Shown here piece after piece: positions 1-7,976 of a DNA stretch of 44,147 nt. Numbering within the stretch: the first letter of the stretch is position 1; every line of letters begins with the position of its first letter. Location: the NCBI GenBank assembly GCA_052387235.1, contig JBQTJJ010000076.1, forward strand, positions 1 through 44,147. Reading direction: 5' to 3'. The notes beneath the pieces were generated by a model. It did no database searches. It was given only the letters and a program-made list of their open reading frames with translations, and was not told the origin of the DNA. The position numbers and the translations under genes were made by a program. The stretch is from JBQTJJ01 sp052387235 (lineage in GTDB: Bacteria; Actinomycetota; Acidimicrobiia; Acidimicrobiales; GCA-2861595).

Positions 1-585
1 GGTGAAGAAGGCGGCGATCTCCGGGTCGGCGTCGTCCTTGAGGGCCTCGTGGTCGAGGGCGCCGCAGACGTCGCCGTCGCCCTGCACCACGAAGCTGCGG
101 TCGTCGATGCGGCCCTCGGCTCCGAACCGCTTGGCCAGGCGCCGGCCCCACGCCCGCTCCTCGCCCGTGGCCCGGTGGCCGGGGCGGGGGACGATGTCGT
201 CGAGGCCGCGGAAGGCCTGGAAGCCGGCCGGGTCGATGAACTTGGTGCCGACGAGGACGTCCTCGTCGGGGAAGGCGAGGAGGGCCCGGCGGTACTGGTC
301 GGCCATGAGGGCCCGGAGGACGGTGTCGCGCTTGGCGCCCCGCTTCACCGACGCCAGGCCGATGAGGAGGCAGGGGGTGCCCCCGATGCGCTCCAGGGTG
401 CAGAACGAGTACCCGCACAACTTGGCGTTGTCGCGGGCCTGAGTGACCAGCACCCATTCCTCGCGCTGCTTGGACAGCAGGCCCACGTCGTACCCCGCGG
501 GGCCGTCGGCGCAGATGTCCGCCATCTCGCCCATCTCGGCGTCCGAGAGCGCCGTGCAGTCCTTCGTCTCGACCTGGATCGCCAT
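1..585 (-). CDS. conserved protein of unknown function, C-terminus cut by window edge
   Basis: 195 codons are visible from ATG at 585 and the frame runs off the window start without a stop, so the C-terminus is missing. I do not recognise a characterised family. The protein is soluble, with no signal peptide or membrane segment, and has dense conserved-looking blocks such as CTLERIGGTPC, DQYRRALLAFPDEDVLVGT and GEERAWGRRLAKRFG. The alternation of short strands and an Arg-rich helix might fit a GNAT-like fold, but I see no clear acetyl-CoA loop, so this stays a guess. It lies 96 bases downstream of dnaE and has its own promoter candidate and a weak GGGAG ribosome-binding site about 12 bases before the ATG. 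Confidence 0.8.
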   Translation of the reverse strand, partial: MAIQVETKDCTALSDAEMGEMADICADGPAGYDVGLLSKQREEWVLVTQARDNAKLCGYSFCTLERIGGTPCLLIGLASVKRGAKRDTVLRALMADQYRRALLAFPDEDVLVGTKFIDPAGFQAFRGLDDIVPRPGHRATGEERAWGRRLAKRFGAEGRIDDRSFVVQGDGDVCGALDHEALKDDADPEIAAFFT

Positions 586-627
586 GCTTGCCCAATCTCC
601 CGGGAGAGCTCGGTGATGTCGGTCCAC

Positions 628-656
628 AGCCTAGTGGCTCCCCCGATGGACGGGAA
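628..656 (-). promoter_or_regulatory. candidate promoter for the partial gene at 1-585
   Basis: On the minus strand a -10 TAGGCT (633 to 628) follows a weak -35 TTCCCG (656 to 651) with a 17-base spacer. Transcription would begin near 621, giving a leader of about 36 bases. The -35 overlaps the T-run of the dnaE terminator candidate. Confidence 0.4.
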
Positions 657-678
657 AAAGCGCCGGCACTACCGCCGG
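655..678 (-). terminator. intrinsic terminator candidate of dnaE
   Basis: Immediately after the dnaE stop codon the minus strand has CCGGC, a 6-base loop and GCCGG (678 to 663), then CGC and five T residues (659 to 655). The stem is only 5 bp but pure G-C, and the following T-run is rare in this GC-rich window. Confidence 0.5.
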
Positions 679-681
679 GAC

Positions 682-3600
682 CTACGAGCCGGTGGTCACC
701 ACCGAGTTGGGCCCGAGGAGCTCGCGGACGGCGGCCAGCAGGCCGTTGCCGTCGTCGACCCGGAACTCGTCGGTGAGGCGGAGGACCTTCTCCCCGACGT
801 GGAGGAACACCGGTGACGACCCGGGATGCTCGACCAGCAGCTCCTTGAGCCGGCCCACCCGCGTCTCGGTGAGGCCGTTGAGCGGGAGGCCGATGCGCAC
901 CGGCGCACCGGCACCGTCGGCCGCCAGCTCGGGCCGGCTCACCTCCAGGCAGATGATCTTGGCCTGGTCCTCGCGCATGTCGAGGCGGGCCTTCACGCAC
1001 ACCACGGCGTCGTCCACCAGCTGGTAGCCGTACTCCTGCATGACCCGGGGGAACACCCAGCACTCGATGGCCGAGGCCAGGTCCTCGAGGAAGAAGGTGG
1101 CCATCAGGTCGCCCTTCTTCGTGTACTTGCGGTTCAGGTTGGTGACCACGCCGCCCACGCAGCGGACCTCGCCGTCACGCAGGTCGCGCAGCTCGGCGAT
1201 GGTGGCGTCGGCATGGCGGCGCAGGCCGGCCTCCATCCCCAGCAGGGGGTGGTCGCTGATGTAGAGGCCGAGCATCTCCTTCTCGAACGCCAGCCGCTGG
1301 GACTTGTCGAACTCGGTGTCGGGGATGGGTACCCGGCTGTCGTCGAAGCCCACGCCGGCGGACGGGTCGTCGCCCAGGCCGCCGTCGAACGAGAACAGGC
1401 TCATCACCCCCAGCTCCCGCTCCCGCCGGCGGGCCAGGGTGCGGTCGATCACCTGCTCGAACACCAGGCACAGCCCCTTGCGGGGATGGCCCAGGGCGTC
1501 GAAGGCGCCGGCCTTCACGAGCGACTCCACCGACCGCTTGTTGAGGACCATGGGGTCGACCCGCTCGCAGAAGTCGTAGAAGTCGGTGAAGGGCCCGTTG
1601 GCCTCCCGCTCGGCCACGATGCGCTCCACCAGGCCCTCGCCCACGTTGCGGATGGCCGACAGCCCGAAGGGGATGGCGTCGCCCCGGGCCGTGAAGTCCG
1701 AGGCGGACAGGTTCACGTCGGGCACGAGCACCTGGATCCCCATGGCCCGGCACTCGGACAGGTAGACCGCCGTCTTGTCCTTGTCGTCCTTCACCGACGT
1801 GAGCAGGGCGGCCAGGTACGCCACCGGGTGGTGGGCCTTGAGCCAGGCCGTCTGGTAGGCGACGAGCCCGTAGCCGTAGGAGTGGCTCTTGTTGAAGGCG
1901 TAATCGGCGAAGGGCTCGATGACGTCGAACAGCCTGGTGCCCAGCTCGGCGCCGTACCCCTTGGTGGCGCAGCCGGCGACGAACTTCTCCCGCTCCTCGG
2001 CGATGAGGGCCCGGATCTTCTTGCCGCACGCCTTGCGGAGGTTGTCGGCCTCCTCCAGCGAGTAGCCGGCGAAGCGCTGGGCCACGCGCATCACCTGCTC
2101 CTGGTAGATCATCAGTCCCTGGGTGTCGGCCAGCATCTCCTCCAGCTCGGGGTGGAGGCACGTGACCGGCTTGCGGCCGTTCTTGCGGTCGGCGTAGTCG
2201 TTGTGCATGTTGGCCGCCATGGGCCCGGGCCGGTAGAGGGCCACGAGGGCGGCCACGTCGTCGAAGGACGTGGGGGCCAGCGAGCGCATGAGGGCGCGCA
2301 TGGGGCCGCCCTCCAGCTGGAACACCCCGATGGAGCGGCCCTCGCGCAGCATGGCCAGCGTGGGGTCGTCGTCGAGGGGGATGGCGTCGATGTCGGGGCG
2401 GCTCCCGGTGGTCTCGTGGACGATGTCGAGGGCCCGCTCGATCACGCTCAGGTTCCGCAGGCCGAGGAAGTCCATCTTCAGCAGGCCGAGGGACTCGACC
2501 CCGTGCATCTCGTACTGGGTCACGACGGGTGCGTCGTTCGGGTCGCCGCCCGGCTCCGGCTTGCGCTGGATGGGCAGGTACTCGGTGAGGGGCTCGTCGG
2601 TGATCACCACGGCCGCGGCGTGGATGCCGTCCTGGCGGCGCAGGCCCTCGAGGCCGCGGGCCACCTCGATGACCTTGCGGGCGTCGGGGTCGGCGTCGTA
2701 CATGGCCCGCAGGTCGGCCGCCATCTTGTAGCCGTCGGCGTGGCCCGCCAGCGGCTCCAGGCAGGCCGCCAGCGGCGTGTCCCGGCCCATGATCAGGGGC
2801 GGCATGGCCTTGGCCACCTTGTCGCCCACGATGTAGGGATAGCCGAGGACGCGGGCCGCGTCCCGCACCGCGGCCCGGGCCTTGATGGTGGAGAACGTCA
2901 CCACGTTGGCCACGTGGTCGGGCCCGTAGCGCTCGGCCGCGTAGCGGATCATCTCGCCGCGGTAGCGCTCGTCGAAGTCCATGTCGATGTCGGGCATCTG
3001 CTTGCGGCCCGGGTTCAGGAAGCGCTCGAACAGCAGGTCGTAGCGGATGGGGTCGAGGTCGACGATGCGCAGGCAGTAGGCCACGCAGCAGCCTGCGGCC
3101 GAGCCCCGCCCGGGACCCACCCGGATCCTGCGCTCCCGGGCGTGGCGGATGAGGTCCCAGACCACGAGGAAGTAGGCCGAGAACCCCATGGACGAGATGA
3201 CCGACAGCTCGTCGTCGATGCGCTGGCACACCGCCGCCGGCACCTCGGCGCCGTAACGCTCCCTGGCCCCCCCGTAGGTGAGGTGGCGCAGGTAGGCGTC
3301 GTCGTCGGCGAAGCCCTCGGGCAGGGGGAAGCGGGGGAGCTTGGGCTGGCCGAACTCGATCTCGACCCGGGCCCGCTCCGCGATCCACAGCGTGTTGTCG
3401 CACGCCTCGGGCAGCTCGGCGAACAGGGACCGCATCTCGGCCGCGCTCTTGAGGTAGTGCTCGTCACCCTCGAACCGGAAGCGCTTCTCGTCGGCCAGGG
3501 TGGCCCCGGTCTGCACGCACAGCAGGGCGTCGTGGGCCACCGCGTCCTCCCGGGACGTGTAGTGGCTGTCGTTGGTGGCGAGGAGGGGGGCGCCGATGCG

Positions 3601-4227
3601 GCGGGCGATCCCCACCAGCTGGGGGTTGGTGGCGTGCTGCTTGGCCAGCCCGTGGTCCTGCAGCTCGACGAACAGGTTGTCCCTGCCGAAGATCTCCTGG
3701 AGGCGGGCGGCCAGCTCGGTGGCCCGCTCCTCGTCGCCGCGCAGCAGGGCCTGGAGGACGACGCCGCCCAGGCACCCGGTGGTGGCGATGACCCCCTCGC
3801 TGTGGCGGGCCAGCAGCTCCCAGTCGAGCCGGGGCTTGTAGTAGTAGCCCTCCAGGTAGGCGGCGCTGGAGAGCTTGAGGAGGTTCTTGTAGCCGGCCGT
3901 GGTCTCGGCCAGCAGGGTGAGGTGGTAGTAGAGCTTCTCGCCCTCGTCGCCGTCGCCGCCGGTGTCGTCGATGCGGCCCCGCCGCACCGGGCGCTCGTGG
4001 CGGCTCTCCCCCGCCATGTAGGCCTCGGTGCCGATGACCGGCGTGACCCCGGCGGCCCGGCACTCCCGGTAGAAGTCGAGGACGCCGTACATGTTGCCGT
4101 GGTCGGTGATCCCGAGGGCGGGCTGGCCGTCGGCGGCGGCGGCCGCGATGACCTCCTTCACCCGGGCCGCGCCGTCCAGCATCGAGAACTCGGTGTGGAC
4201 GTGGAGGTGGGAAAAGGAGCTTGCCAC
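682..4227 (-). CDS. dnaE: DNA polymerase III subunit alpha (DnaE1 type)
   Basis: 1181 residues, the usual length for the replicative DnaE1 polymerase that extends both strands at the fork. The N-terminal PHP domain opens with HLHVHTEFS (His7, 9, 11) and ITDHGNMYG. The catalytic palm has PDIDMDFDERYR near residues 411-422 and LLKMDFLGLRNL near 578-589, supplying the three catalytic aspartates. A helix-hairpin-helix region and an OB fold (VRCVGGVVTNLNRKYTKKG) follow near the C-terminus. The start is GTG at 4227 with a strong AGGAGGGG Shine-Dalgarno about 8 bases upstream. No intein or frameshift is seen. It lies downstream of the bpa-like gene with a 127-base gap that holds two hairpins, so it probably has its own promoter. 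Confidence 0.98.
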   Translation of the reverse strand: MASSFSHLHVHTEFSMLDGAARVKEVIAAAAADGQPALGITDHGNMYGVLDFYRECRAAGVTPVIGTEAYMAGESRHERPVRRGRIDDTGGDGDEGEKLYYHLTLLAETTAGYKNLLKLSSAAYLEGYYYKPRLDWELLARHSEGVIATTGCLGGVVLQALLRGDEERATELAARLQEIFGRDNLFVELQDHGLAKQHATNPQLVGIARRIGAPLLATNDSHYTSREDAVAHDALLCVQTGATLADEKRFRFEGDEHYLKSAAEMRSLFAELPEACDNTLWIAERARVEIEFGQPKLPRFPLPEGFADDDAYLRHLTYGGARERYGAEVPAAVCQRIDDELSVISSMGFSAYFLVVWDLIRHARERRIRVGPGRGSAAGCCVAYCLRIVDLDPIRYDLLFERFLNPGRKQMPDIDMDFDERYRGEMIRYAAERYGPDHVANVVTFSTIKARAAVRDAARVLGYPYIVGDKVAKAMPPLIMGRDTPLAACLEPLAGHADGYKMAADLRAMYDADPDARKVIEVARGLEGLRRQDGIHAAAVVITDEPLTEYLPIQRKPEPGGDPNDAPVVTQYEMHGVESLGLLKMDFLGLRNLSVIERALDIVHETTGSRPDIDAIPLDDDPTLAMLREGRSIGVFQLEGGPMRALMRSLAPTSFDDVAALVALYRPGPMAANMHNDYADRKNGRKPVTCLHPELEEMLADTQGLMIYQEQVMRVAQRFAGYSLEEADNLRKACGKKIRALIAEEREKFVAGCATKGYGAELGTRLFDVIEPFADYAFNKSHSYGYGLVAYQTAWLKAHHPVAYLAALLTSVKDDKDKTAVYLSECRAMGIQVLVPDVNLSASDFTARGDAIPFGLSAIRNVGEGLVERIVAEREANGPFTDFYDFCERVDPMVLNKRSVESLVKAGAFDALGHPRKGLCLVFEQVIDRTLARRRERELGVMSLFSFDGGLGDDPSAGVGFDDSRVPIPDTEFDKSQRLAFEKEMLGLYISDHPLLGMEAGLRRHADATIAELRDLRDGEVRCVGGVVTNLNRKYTKKGDLMATFFLEDLASAIECWVFPRVMQEYGYQLVDDAVVCVKARLDMREDQAKIICLEVSRPELAADGAGAPVRIGLPLNGLTETRVGRLKELLVEHPGSSPVFLHVGEKVLRLTDEFRVDDGNGLLAAVRELLGPNSVVTTGS

Positions 4228-4254
4228 CGCTCGGCCCCTCCTGACGGACCTTTG

Positions 4255-4281
4255 TCCCCAGCCCTGTTGAAGAGCTGGGGA
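4255..4281 (-). promoter_or_regulatory. perfect 8-bp hairpin in the dnaE leader
   Basis: TCCCCAGC (4255-4262) and GCTGGGGA (4274-4281) form a perfect 8-bp stem with an 11-base loop, ending 27 bases before the dnaE start codon. A -10-like TAGTTT lies just upstream on the minus strand (4288 to 4283), so the hairpin would sit at or near the 5' end of a dnaE transcript. It could be a leader structure or a second terminator; no T-run follows. Confidence 0.4.
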
Positions 4282-4320
4282 GAAACTACATGGGTGTGAT
4301 TCGGAGGGTAGTGCCGGACG

Positions 4321-4344
4321 GGCCCGGCCACAAGTGGTCGGGCC
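4321..4344 (-). terminator. strong hairpin after the bpa-like gene
   Basis: GGCCCGGCCAC (4321-4331) and GTGGTCGGGCC (4334-4344) pair over 11 positions with one G-U type mismatch. The hairpin begins about 10 bases after the stop of the bpa-like gene. It lacks a T-run, as many actinobacterial terminator hairpins do. Confidence 0.5.
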
Positions 4345-4354
4345 GGGTCGCCTC

Positions 4355-4861
4355 CTACAGGTACCCGGGCGGCCGGGCGGGGGGCAGGCCCTCCTCGGCC
4401 GCGGCCCGGGGCAGGCCCCGCTGCTGCTCGATCTGGGCCCGCTGGGCCATCTGCTGGGCGAACACGGTGGCCTGGATGCCGTGGAACAGCCCGTCCAGCC
4501 AGCCCACCAGCTGGGCCTGGGCGATGCGCAGCTCCGGCTCGGTGGGCGAATCGGCCTCGGCGAACGGCAGGGTCACCCGGGCCAGCTCGTCCCGCAGGTC
4601 CGACGACATGGCGTCGGCCAGCTCCCGCACCGACGTCGTGTAGATCTCCCGCAGCCGGGCCCGGCCGGGCTCGTCCAGCGGGGCCTGGCGCACCTCCTCC
4701 AGCAGCTGCTTGATCATCGAGCCGATCCGCATCACCTTGGCCGGATGCTCCACCGTCTCGTCGCGGCCGGCGGCCTCCACCGGGGCCACGTCGGCGTCGA
4801 CCACGACGGGCGCGGCGTCGGGCGGGGGGACGGGGGGCTCGGTGGAGGGCATGGGGCTCAT
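4355..4861 (-). CDS. bacterial proteasome activator (Bpa) family protein
   Basis: 168 residues, near the length of mycobacterial Bpa (Rv3780), an ATP-independent ring activator of the actinobacterial 20S proteasome. A variable acidic/proline N-terminus is followed by helical segments (KVMRIGSMIKQLLEEVRQAPLD, VRELADAMSSDLRDEL, LRIAQAQLVGWLDGLFHGI) and a flexible tail. The last residues are PPGYL; known Bpa proteins end GQYL, the motif that docks into the proteasome alpha ring, so Tyr and Leu are kept but Gln is not. The ATG at 4861 overlaps the upstream stop as ATGA; a second ATG at 4852 has better spacing (9 bases) from GGGGGAGG and may be the real start. It is cotranscribed with the phosphodiesterase gene upstream. 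No proteasome subunit genes lie in the window. Confidence 0.85.
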   Translation of the reverse strand: MSPMPSTEPPVPPPDAAPVVVDADVAPVEAAGRDETVEHPAKVMRIGSMIKQLLEEVRQAPLDEPGRARLREIYTTSVRELADAMSSDLRDELARVTLPFAEADSPTEPELRIAQAQLVGWLDGLFHGIQATVFAQQMAQRAQIEQQRGLPRAAAEEGLPPARPPGYL

Positions 4862-5985
4862 CCTCCCCCGGACGGGGACGACTGCACCAGCAGGGGGACC
4901 ACCGCCTCGGCCGACGTCAGCGACCCGTGCCGGCACACCAGCCTGGACTCGCCCACGTCGGCCGGGTCGAGGAAGGCGACCGGCGCGAACGGGACCAGGG
5001 CCACGTCGCCCAGGCGGCGTTCCACCTCGGGCCCGGGGCTGCCCCCGAGCCACCCCTCCTCCACGATCTCCTGGCGCGTGCGCACCCAGGCCACCTCGTC
5101 GTACGCCCGGTGGGCGGCCTCGGCCAGGCGGCGGGCCGTGCCGGGGCGGGCGTGGAGCCAGCGGAACCGCGCCTCGCCGCTGAGGAGGTCGACGTCGGCC
5201 ATCAGCGAGGCGTCGATGGGGATCCCCGACCTGCCCACCTGGACCTGGCCGTGGTCGGACGTGACCACCAGGGCCGCCCCCGCCGGGAGCGTGGCCACCA
5301 GCGCCGCCACCAGCTGGTCGACGAAGGCCAGCTCGGCGTCGTAGTACTCGCCGAAGCCCCGGTCGTGGGCGACCTTGTCGATCCCGTCGTAGTAGGCGTA
5401 GACGAACGGCTCGCCGGCGTGGAGCAGGCGGCGGACCTCCACGACCAGGGCCGACGGCAGCCGCCACCCGTGCAGGCGGGCCCCGGCCAGGTGGGCGAGG
5501 GTGAAGCCGGTGGCCGCGAACTCGGCCCGGGTGACGACCGGCGGCGAGGTGGCCCCGAAGGCCGGCCGCGGCTGGAACGTCGCGGGATCGACGGTCTGGC
5601 GGGCGTCGCCCCCGGCCGTCTGCCAGCGCAGGACGTTGAGCACGTCACGCTCGCCCACCCGGACCCGGTACCCCACCACGCCGTGCTCGGCCGGGGCCAG
5701 GCCGGTGCTGATGGAGGTGAGGGCGGTGGCGGTGGTGGTGGGCGCCACCGAGGTGATCGGCCCCCCGTCCATGCCGGCCAGGGCCGGGGCCAGGTGGCAC
5801 CGCTCCCGCAGCTGCTCCCAGCCCAGACCGTCCAGCACCAGCAGCACGACCTGGGTCGCCTCCCGCGCCGCCGCCGGCATCCAGGCCCGGGCATCGGACG
5901 ACGGGGCCAGGAGGGACGGGACGATGGACGCAACGCACGCGCCCCCGTACTCCGGTACCACCGGCTGGGGGCGGGTCTGGAGCAT
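4858..5985 (-). CDS. alkaline phosphatase superfamily nucleotide pyrophosphatase/phosphodiesterase
   Basis: 375 residues with the metal-site pattern of the type I phosphodiesterase/nucleotide pyrophosphatase family: VLLVLDGLGW (metal Asp52), APTTTATALTSISTG with the Thr nucleophile near residue 84, YYDGIDKVAHDRG, VTSDHGQV and CRHGS. These residues bind two zinc ions and cleave phosphodiester or pyrophosphate bonds; the substrate cannot be read from sequence. No signal peptide is obvious, so a cytoplasmic location is likely. It overlaps the bpa-like gene by 4 bases and is divergent from the Rrf2 gene. Its -10 TAACGT ends 6 bases before the ATG, suggesting a leaderless mRNA. Confidence 0.9.
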   Translation of the reverse strand: MLQTRPQPVVPEYGGACVASIVPSLLAPSSDARAWMPAAAREATQVVLLVLDGLGWEQLRERCHLAPALAGMDGGPITSVAPTTTATALTSISTGLAPAEHGVVGYRVRVGERDVLNVLRWQTAGGDARQTVDPATFQPRPAFGATSPPVVTRAEFAATGFTLAHLAGARLHGWRLPSALVVEVRRLLHAGEPFVYAYYDGIDKVAHDRGFGEYYDAELAFVDQLVAALVATLPAGAALVVTSDHGQVQVGRSGIPIDASLMADVDLLSGEARFRWLHARPGTARRLAEAAHRAYDEVAWVRTRQEIVEEGWLGGSPGPEVERRLGDVALVPFAPVAFLDPADVGESRLVCRHGSLTSAEAVVPLLVQSSPSGGG

Positions 5986-5991
5986 GCGGAG

Positions 5992-5997
5992 ACGTTA
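5992..5997 (-). promoter_or_regulatory. -10 element of the phosphodiesterase/bpa operon
   Basis: TAACGT on the minus strand matches TANNNT and ends 6 bases before the ATG at 5985, so transcription should begin at or beside the start codon. A perfect 6-bp inverted repeat, CGTCCG (5998-6003) and CGGACG (6017-6022), lies just upstream and could be an operator. Confidence 0.5.
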
Positions 5998-6050
5998 CGT
6001 CCGGTCCCGCCCCCTTCGGACGGACCCACCGTGAAGGGCCCGGGCGGCCG

Positions 6051-6056
6051 TAGCAT
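6051..6056 (+). promoter_or_regulatory. -10 element of the Rrf2 gene
   Basis: TAGCAT matches TANNNT and is followed by 8 bases and then the GTG start at 6065. No Shine-Dalgarno is seen, which fits a leaderless transcript. Confidence 0.5.
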
Positions 6057-6064
6057 GGGGCCTA

Positions 6065-6514
6065 GTGAAGGTCTCGACGAGGGGCGACTACGCGAGCCGG
6101 GCGCTGCTCTCGCTCGCCCTGCACGCCGAGCCGGGCCATCCCACCTCGGTGCGCGACGTGGCCGAGCGCACCGGCCTGCCCCAGCCCTACCTGGAGCAGA
6201 TCCTGCTGGCCCTGAAAGGCGCCGGCCTGGTGCGGTCCAAGCGGGGCGTGGGCGGTGGCTACGTGCTGGCCCGGGACCCGGCGGAGATCACCCTGGGCGA
6301 GATCGTCAGCGCCGTCGACGGGCCCATCGTCGCCGGCGACTTCGGCCAGCCCCACCAGGACGGCGCCTGCGACCACGAGGGCCAGTGCGTGCTGCTGGCG
6401 GTGTGGGCCGAGGTGGGCCGCCACATGCGCTCCCACCTCGACTCCTTCACGCTGGCCGACATGGTCCGCTCGGCCCGGGGCACGGCCGACGCCCCCGTCC
6501 AGCCCCTGGCCTGA
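6065..6514 (+). CDS. Rrf2 family transcriptional regulator
   Basis: 149 residues. The N-terminal winged helix begins KVSTRGDYASRALLSLA and carries the recognition region TSVRDVAERTGLPQPYLEQILLALKGAGLVRSKRGVGGGY, typical of IscR/NsrR/CymR-like dimeric regulators. Only two cysteines are present (Cys102 and Cys108, ACDHEGQC) rather than the three usual in [Fe-S]-binding members. Asp8 is present, the position that ligates the cluster in Streptomyces NsrR. It may therefore bind a cluster with mixed ligands or none. The start is GTG 6065. It is alone in its transcription unit, divergent from the phosphodiesterase gene and convergent with rluD. Confidence 0.92.
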   Translation: MKVSTRGDYASRALLSLALHAEPGHPTSVRDVAERTGLPQPYLEQILLALKGAGLVRSKRGVGGGYVLARDPAEITLGEIVSAVDGPIVAGDFGQPHQDGACDHEGQCVLLAVWAEVGRHMRSHLDSFTLADMVRSARGTADAPVQPLA

Positions 6515-6531
6515 CCGCAGCCCGGCCGGGG

Positions 6532-7443
6532 TCAGGCGAAGCCGTCCAGGACGGCCTGGAGGTCGGCCGGCAGCGGGGACGAGAAGGTGAGGCGCCGGCC
6601 GGAGGTCGGGTGGTCGAAGGCCAGGCTGGCGGCGTGGAGGAAGGGGCGGGGGCAGAGCCGGGCCGCCTTGGCGCCGCCGTAGCGGGCGTCGCCCAGCACC
6701 GGGTGCCCGATGGCGGCCAGGTGGACCCTGATCTGGTGGGTGCGGCCCGTCTCCAGGGAGCAGGCCAGCAGGGTGGCCTCGGCCGGCCGGCCGAACCGCT
6801 GCTGCACCTCGTAGCGGGTGCGGGCCGACCGGCCCCTGGCCGACACCGTCATCCGGGTCGGGTCGGACGCGCCCCGCCCCACCGGCGCGTCCACCATCCC
6901 GGCCGGAGCCTCCACCAGGCCCCGCACCAGGGCCAGGTACGTCCGCGCCACCGTCCGCTCGCCCAGCTGGGCCACGAGGGAGGTGTAGGCGGCGGGGGTG
7001 CGGGCCACCACCAGCAGTCCCGAGGTGCCCTTGTCGAGGCGGTGGACGATGCCGGGCCGGTCCGGCTGGCCGGCGCCGGCCAGGTCGGGGTAGCGGGCCA
7101 ACAGGCCCTGGACGAGGGTGGCGCCGGGCTGGCCGGCGCCTGGGTGGACCACCACGCCCGGGGCCTTGTCGACCACCACCACCTGGTCGTCGGCGTAGAC
7201 CTCGGTGACGGGCACGGCCGGGTCGGGGCCGAGCGCCGCCACGCCGGCCGCGGCCGGCACGTCCACCTCCAGCTCGTCGCCCTCGACCAGGCGCCGGCTG
7301 CGCGACGTCACGGCCCGGCCCCCGACCCGCACCGCGCCCTCCTCCACCAGGCGGGCCACGTCCGAGCGGGCCAGGCCGGTGAGCATGGCCACCACCCGGT
7401 CCACCCGCTCGCCCCCCAGCGCGGCCGGCACCAGCTCCCTCAT
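6532..7443 (-). CDS. rluD: RluA/RluD family 23S rRNA pseudouridine synthase
   Basis: 303 residues. An S4 RNA-binding domain (about residues 13-60, ERVDRVVAMLTGLARSDVAR) precedes the pseudouridine synthase domain with the catalytic HRLDKGTSG motif (Asp137) and the C-terminal TGRTHQIRVHLAAIGHPVLGD block. RluD isomerises uridines in helix 69 of 23S rRNA; assigning RluD rather than another RluA paralogue rests on its position after lspA, which is common in bacteria. The ATG overlaps the lspA stop as ATGA, so translation is probably coupled. Confidence 0.92.
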   Translation of the reverse strand: MRELVPAALGGERVDRVVAMLTGLARSDVARLVEEGAVRVGGRAVTSRSRRLVEGDELEVDVPAAAGVAALGPDPAVPVTEVYADDQVVVVDKAPGVVVHPGAGQPGATLVQGLLARYPDLAGAGQPDRPGIVHRLDKGTSGLLVVARTPAAYTSLVAQLGERTVARTYLALVRGLVEAPAGMVDAPVGRGASDPTRMTVSARGRSARTRYEVQQRFGRPAEATLLACSLETGRTHQIRVHLAAIGHPVLGDARYGGAKAARLCPRPFLHAASLAFDHPTSGRRLTFSSPLPADLQAVLDGFA

Positions 7444-7976
7444 TCCCCCACCTCGCCCGGCGCGTCCCCGTCCCGGTCGGCGACCCGGGACCCGGTGAGC
7501 ACGAGCGCCACCGCGCCGCAGGTGATGGCGGCGTCGGCCAGGTTGAACACGGGCCACCACTGCAGGTCGATGAAGTCGACGACGGCCCCGCCGTGGTCGC
7601 GGAACAGCCGGTCGGCCAGGTTCCCCATGGCACCGCCGAGCACCAGGCCGAGCGCCACCGCCGCCGGCCCGGTGGTGCCGGCCGAGCGGCCCAGCCCCAC
7701 CAGGAGCACCACCATCACCACGCCGGCGGCCACGAGGAACGGCGCCAGCCCCCTGCCCAGCCCGAAGGCGGCGCCGGAGTTGAACGACAGGTTGAGCCGC
7801 AGCGTCCACACCAGGTGGGTGGGCCCGTCGTCGAGGGCGGCCAGGGCCCAGCTCTTGGTGAGCTGGTCCAGCGCCACCACGACCACCGCCGTCGTGCCCC
7901 CGAGGACCAGCCGCGTCCGGCCCCGGGCGGGGCTCCGGGGCCGGCTCAGCGCCGGGACAGGCCCCCGCTCTTGCAC
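7440..7976 (-). CDS. lspA: lipoprotein signal peptidase (signal peptidase II)
   Basis: 178 residues with four hydrophobic segments (about 22-40, 60-75, 80-96, 140-161). Family motifs are DQLTKSW, NSGAAFGLG, GGAMGNLADRL (catalytic Asp122) and FNLADAAIT (catalytic Asp148). The enzyme removes signal peptides from prolipoproteins in the membrane. The start is GTG at 7976, 31 bases inside the 3' end of the dksA-like gene; the 20-residue N-terminal tail is basic and Pro-rich. The gene is coupled to rluD by a 4-base overlap. Confidence 0.95.
   Translation of the reverse strand: MQERGPVPALSRPRSPARGRTRLVLGGTTAVVVVALDQLTKSWALAALDDGPTHLVWTLRLNLSFNSGAAFGLGRGLAPFLVAAGVVMVVLLVGLGRSAGTTGPAAVALGLVLGGAMGNLADRLFRDHGGAVVDFIDLQWWPVFNLADAAITCGAVALVLTGSRVADRDGDAPGEVGE

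Noticed and set aside
826..4299. Very long open frame on the plus strand opposite dnaE
   Set aside because: It is His/Gly/Val-rich with no domain motifs. Such antisense frames are expected opposite GC-rich genes with G/C in third codon positions, and the minus-strand frame is clearly DnaE.
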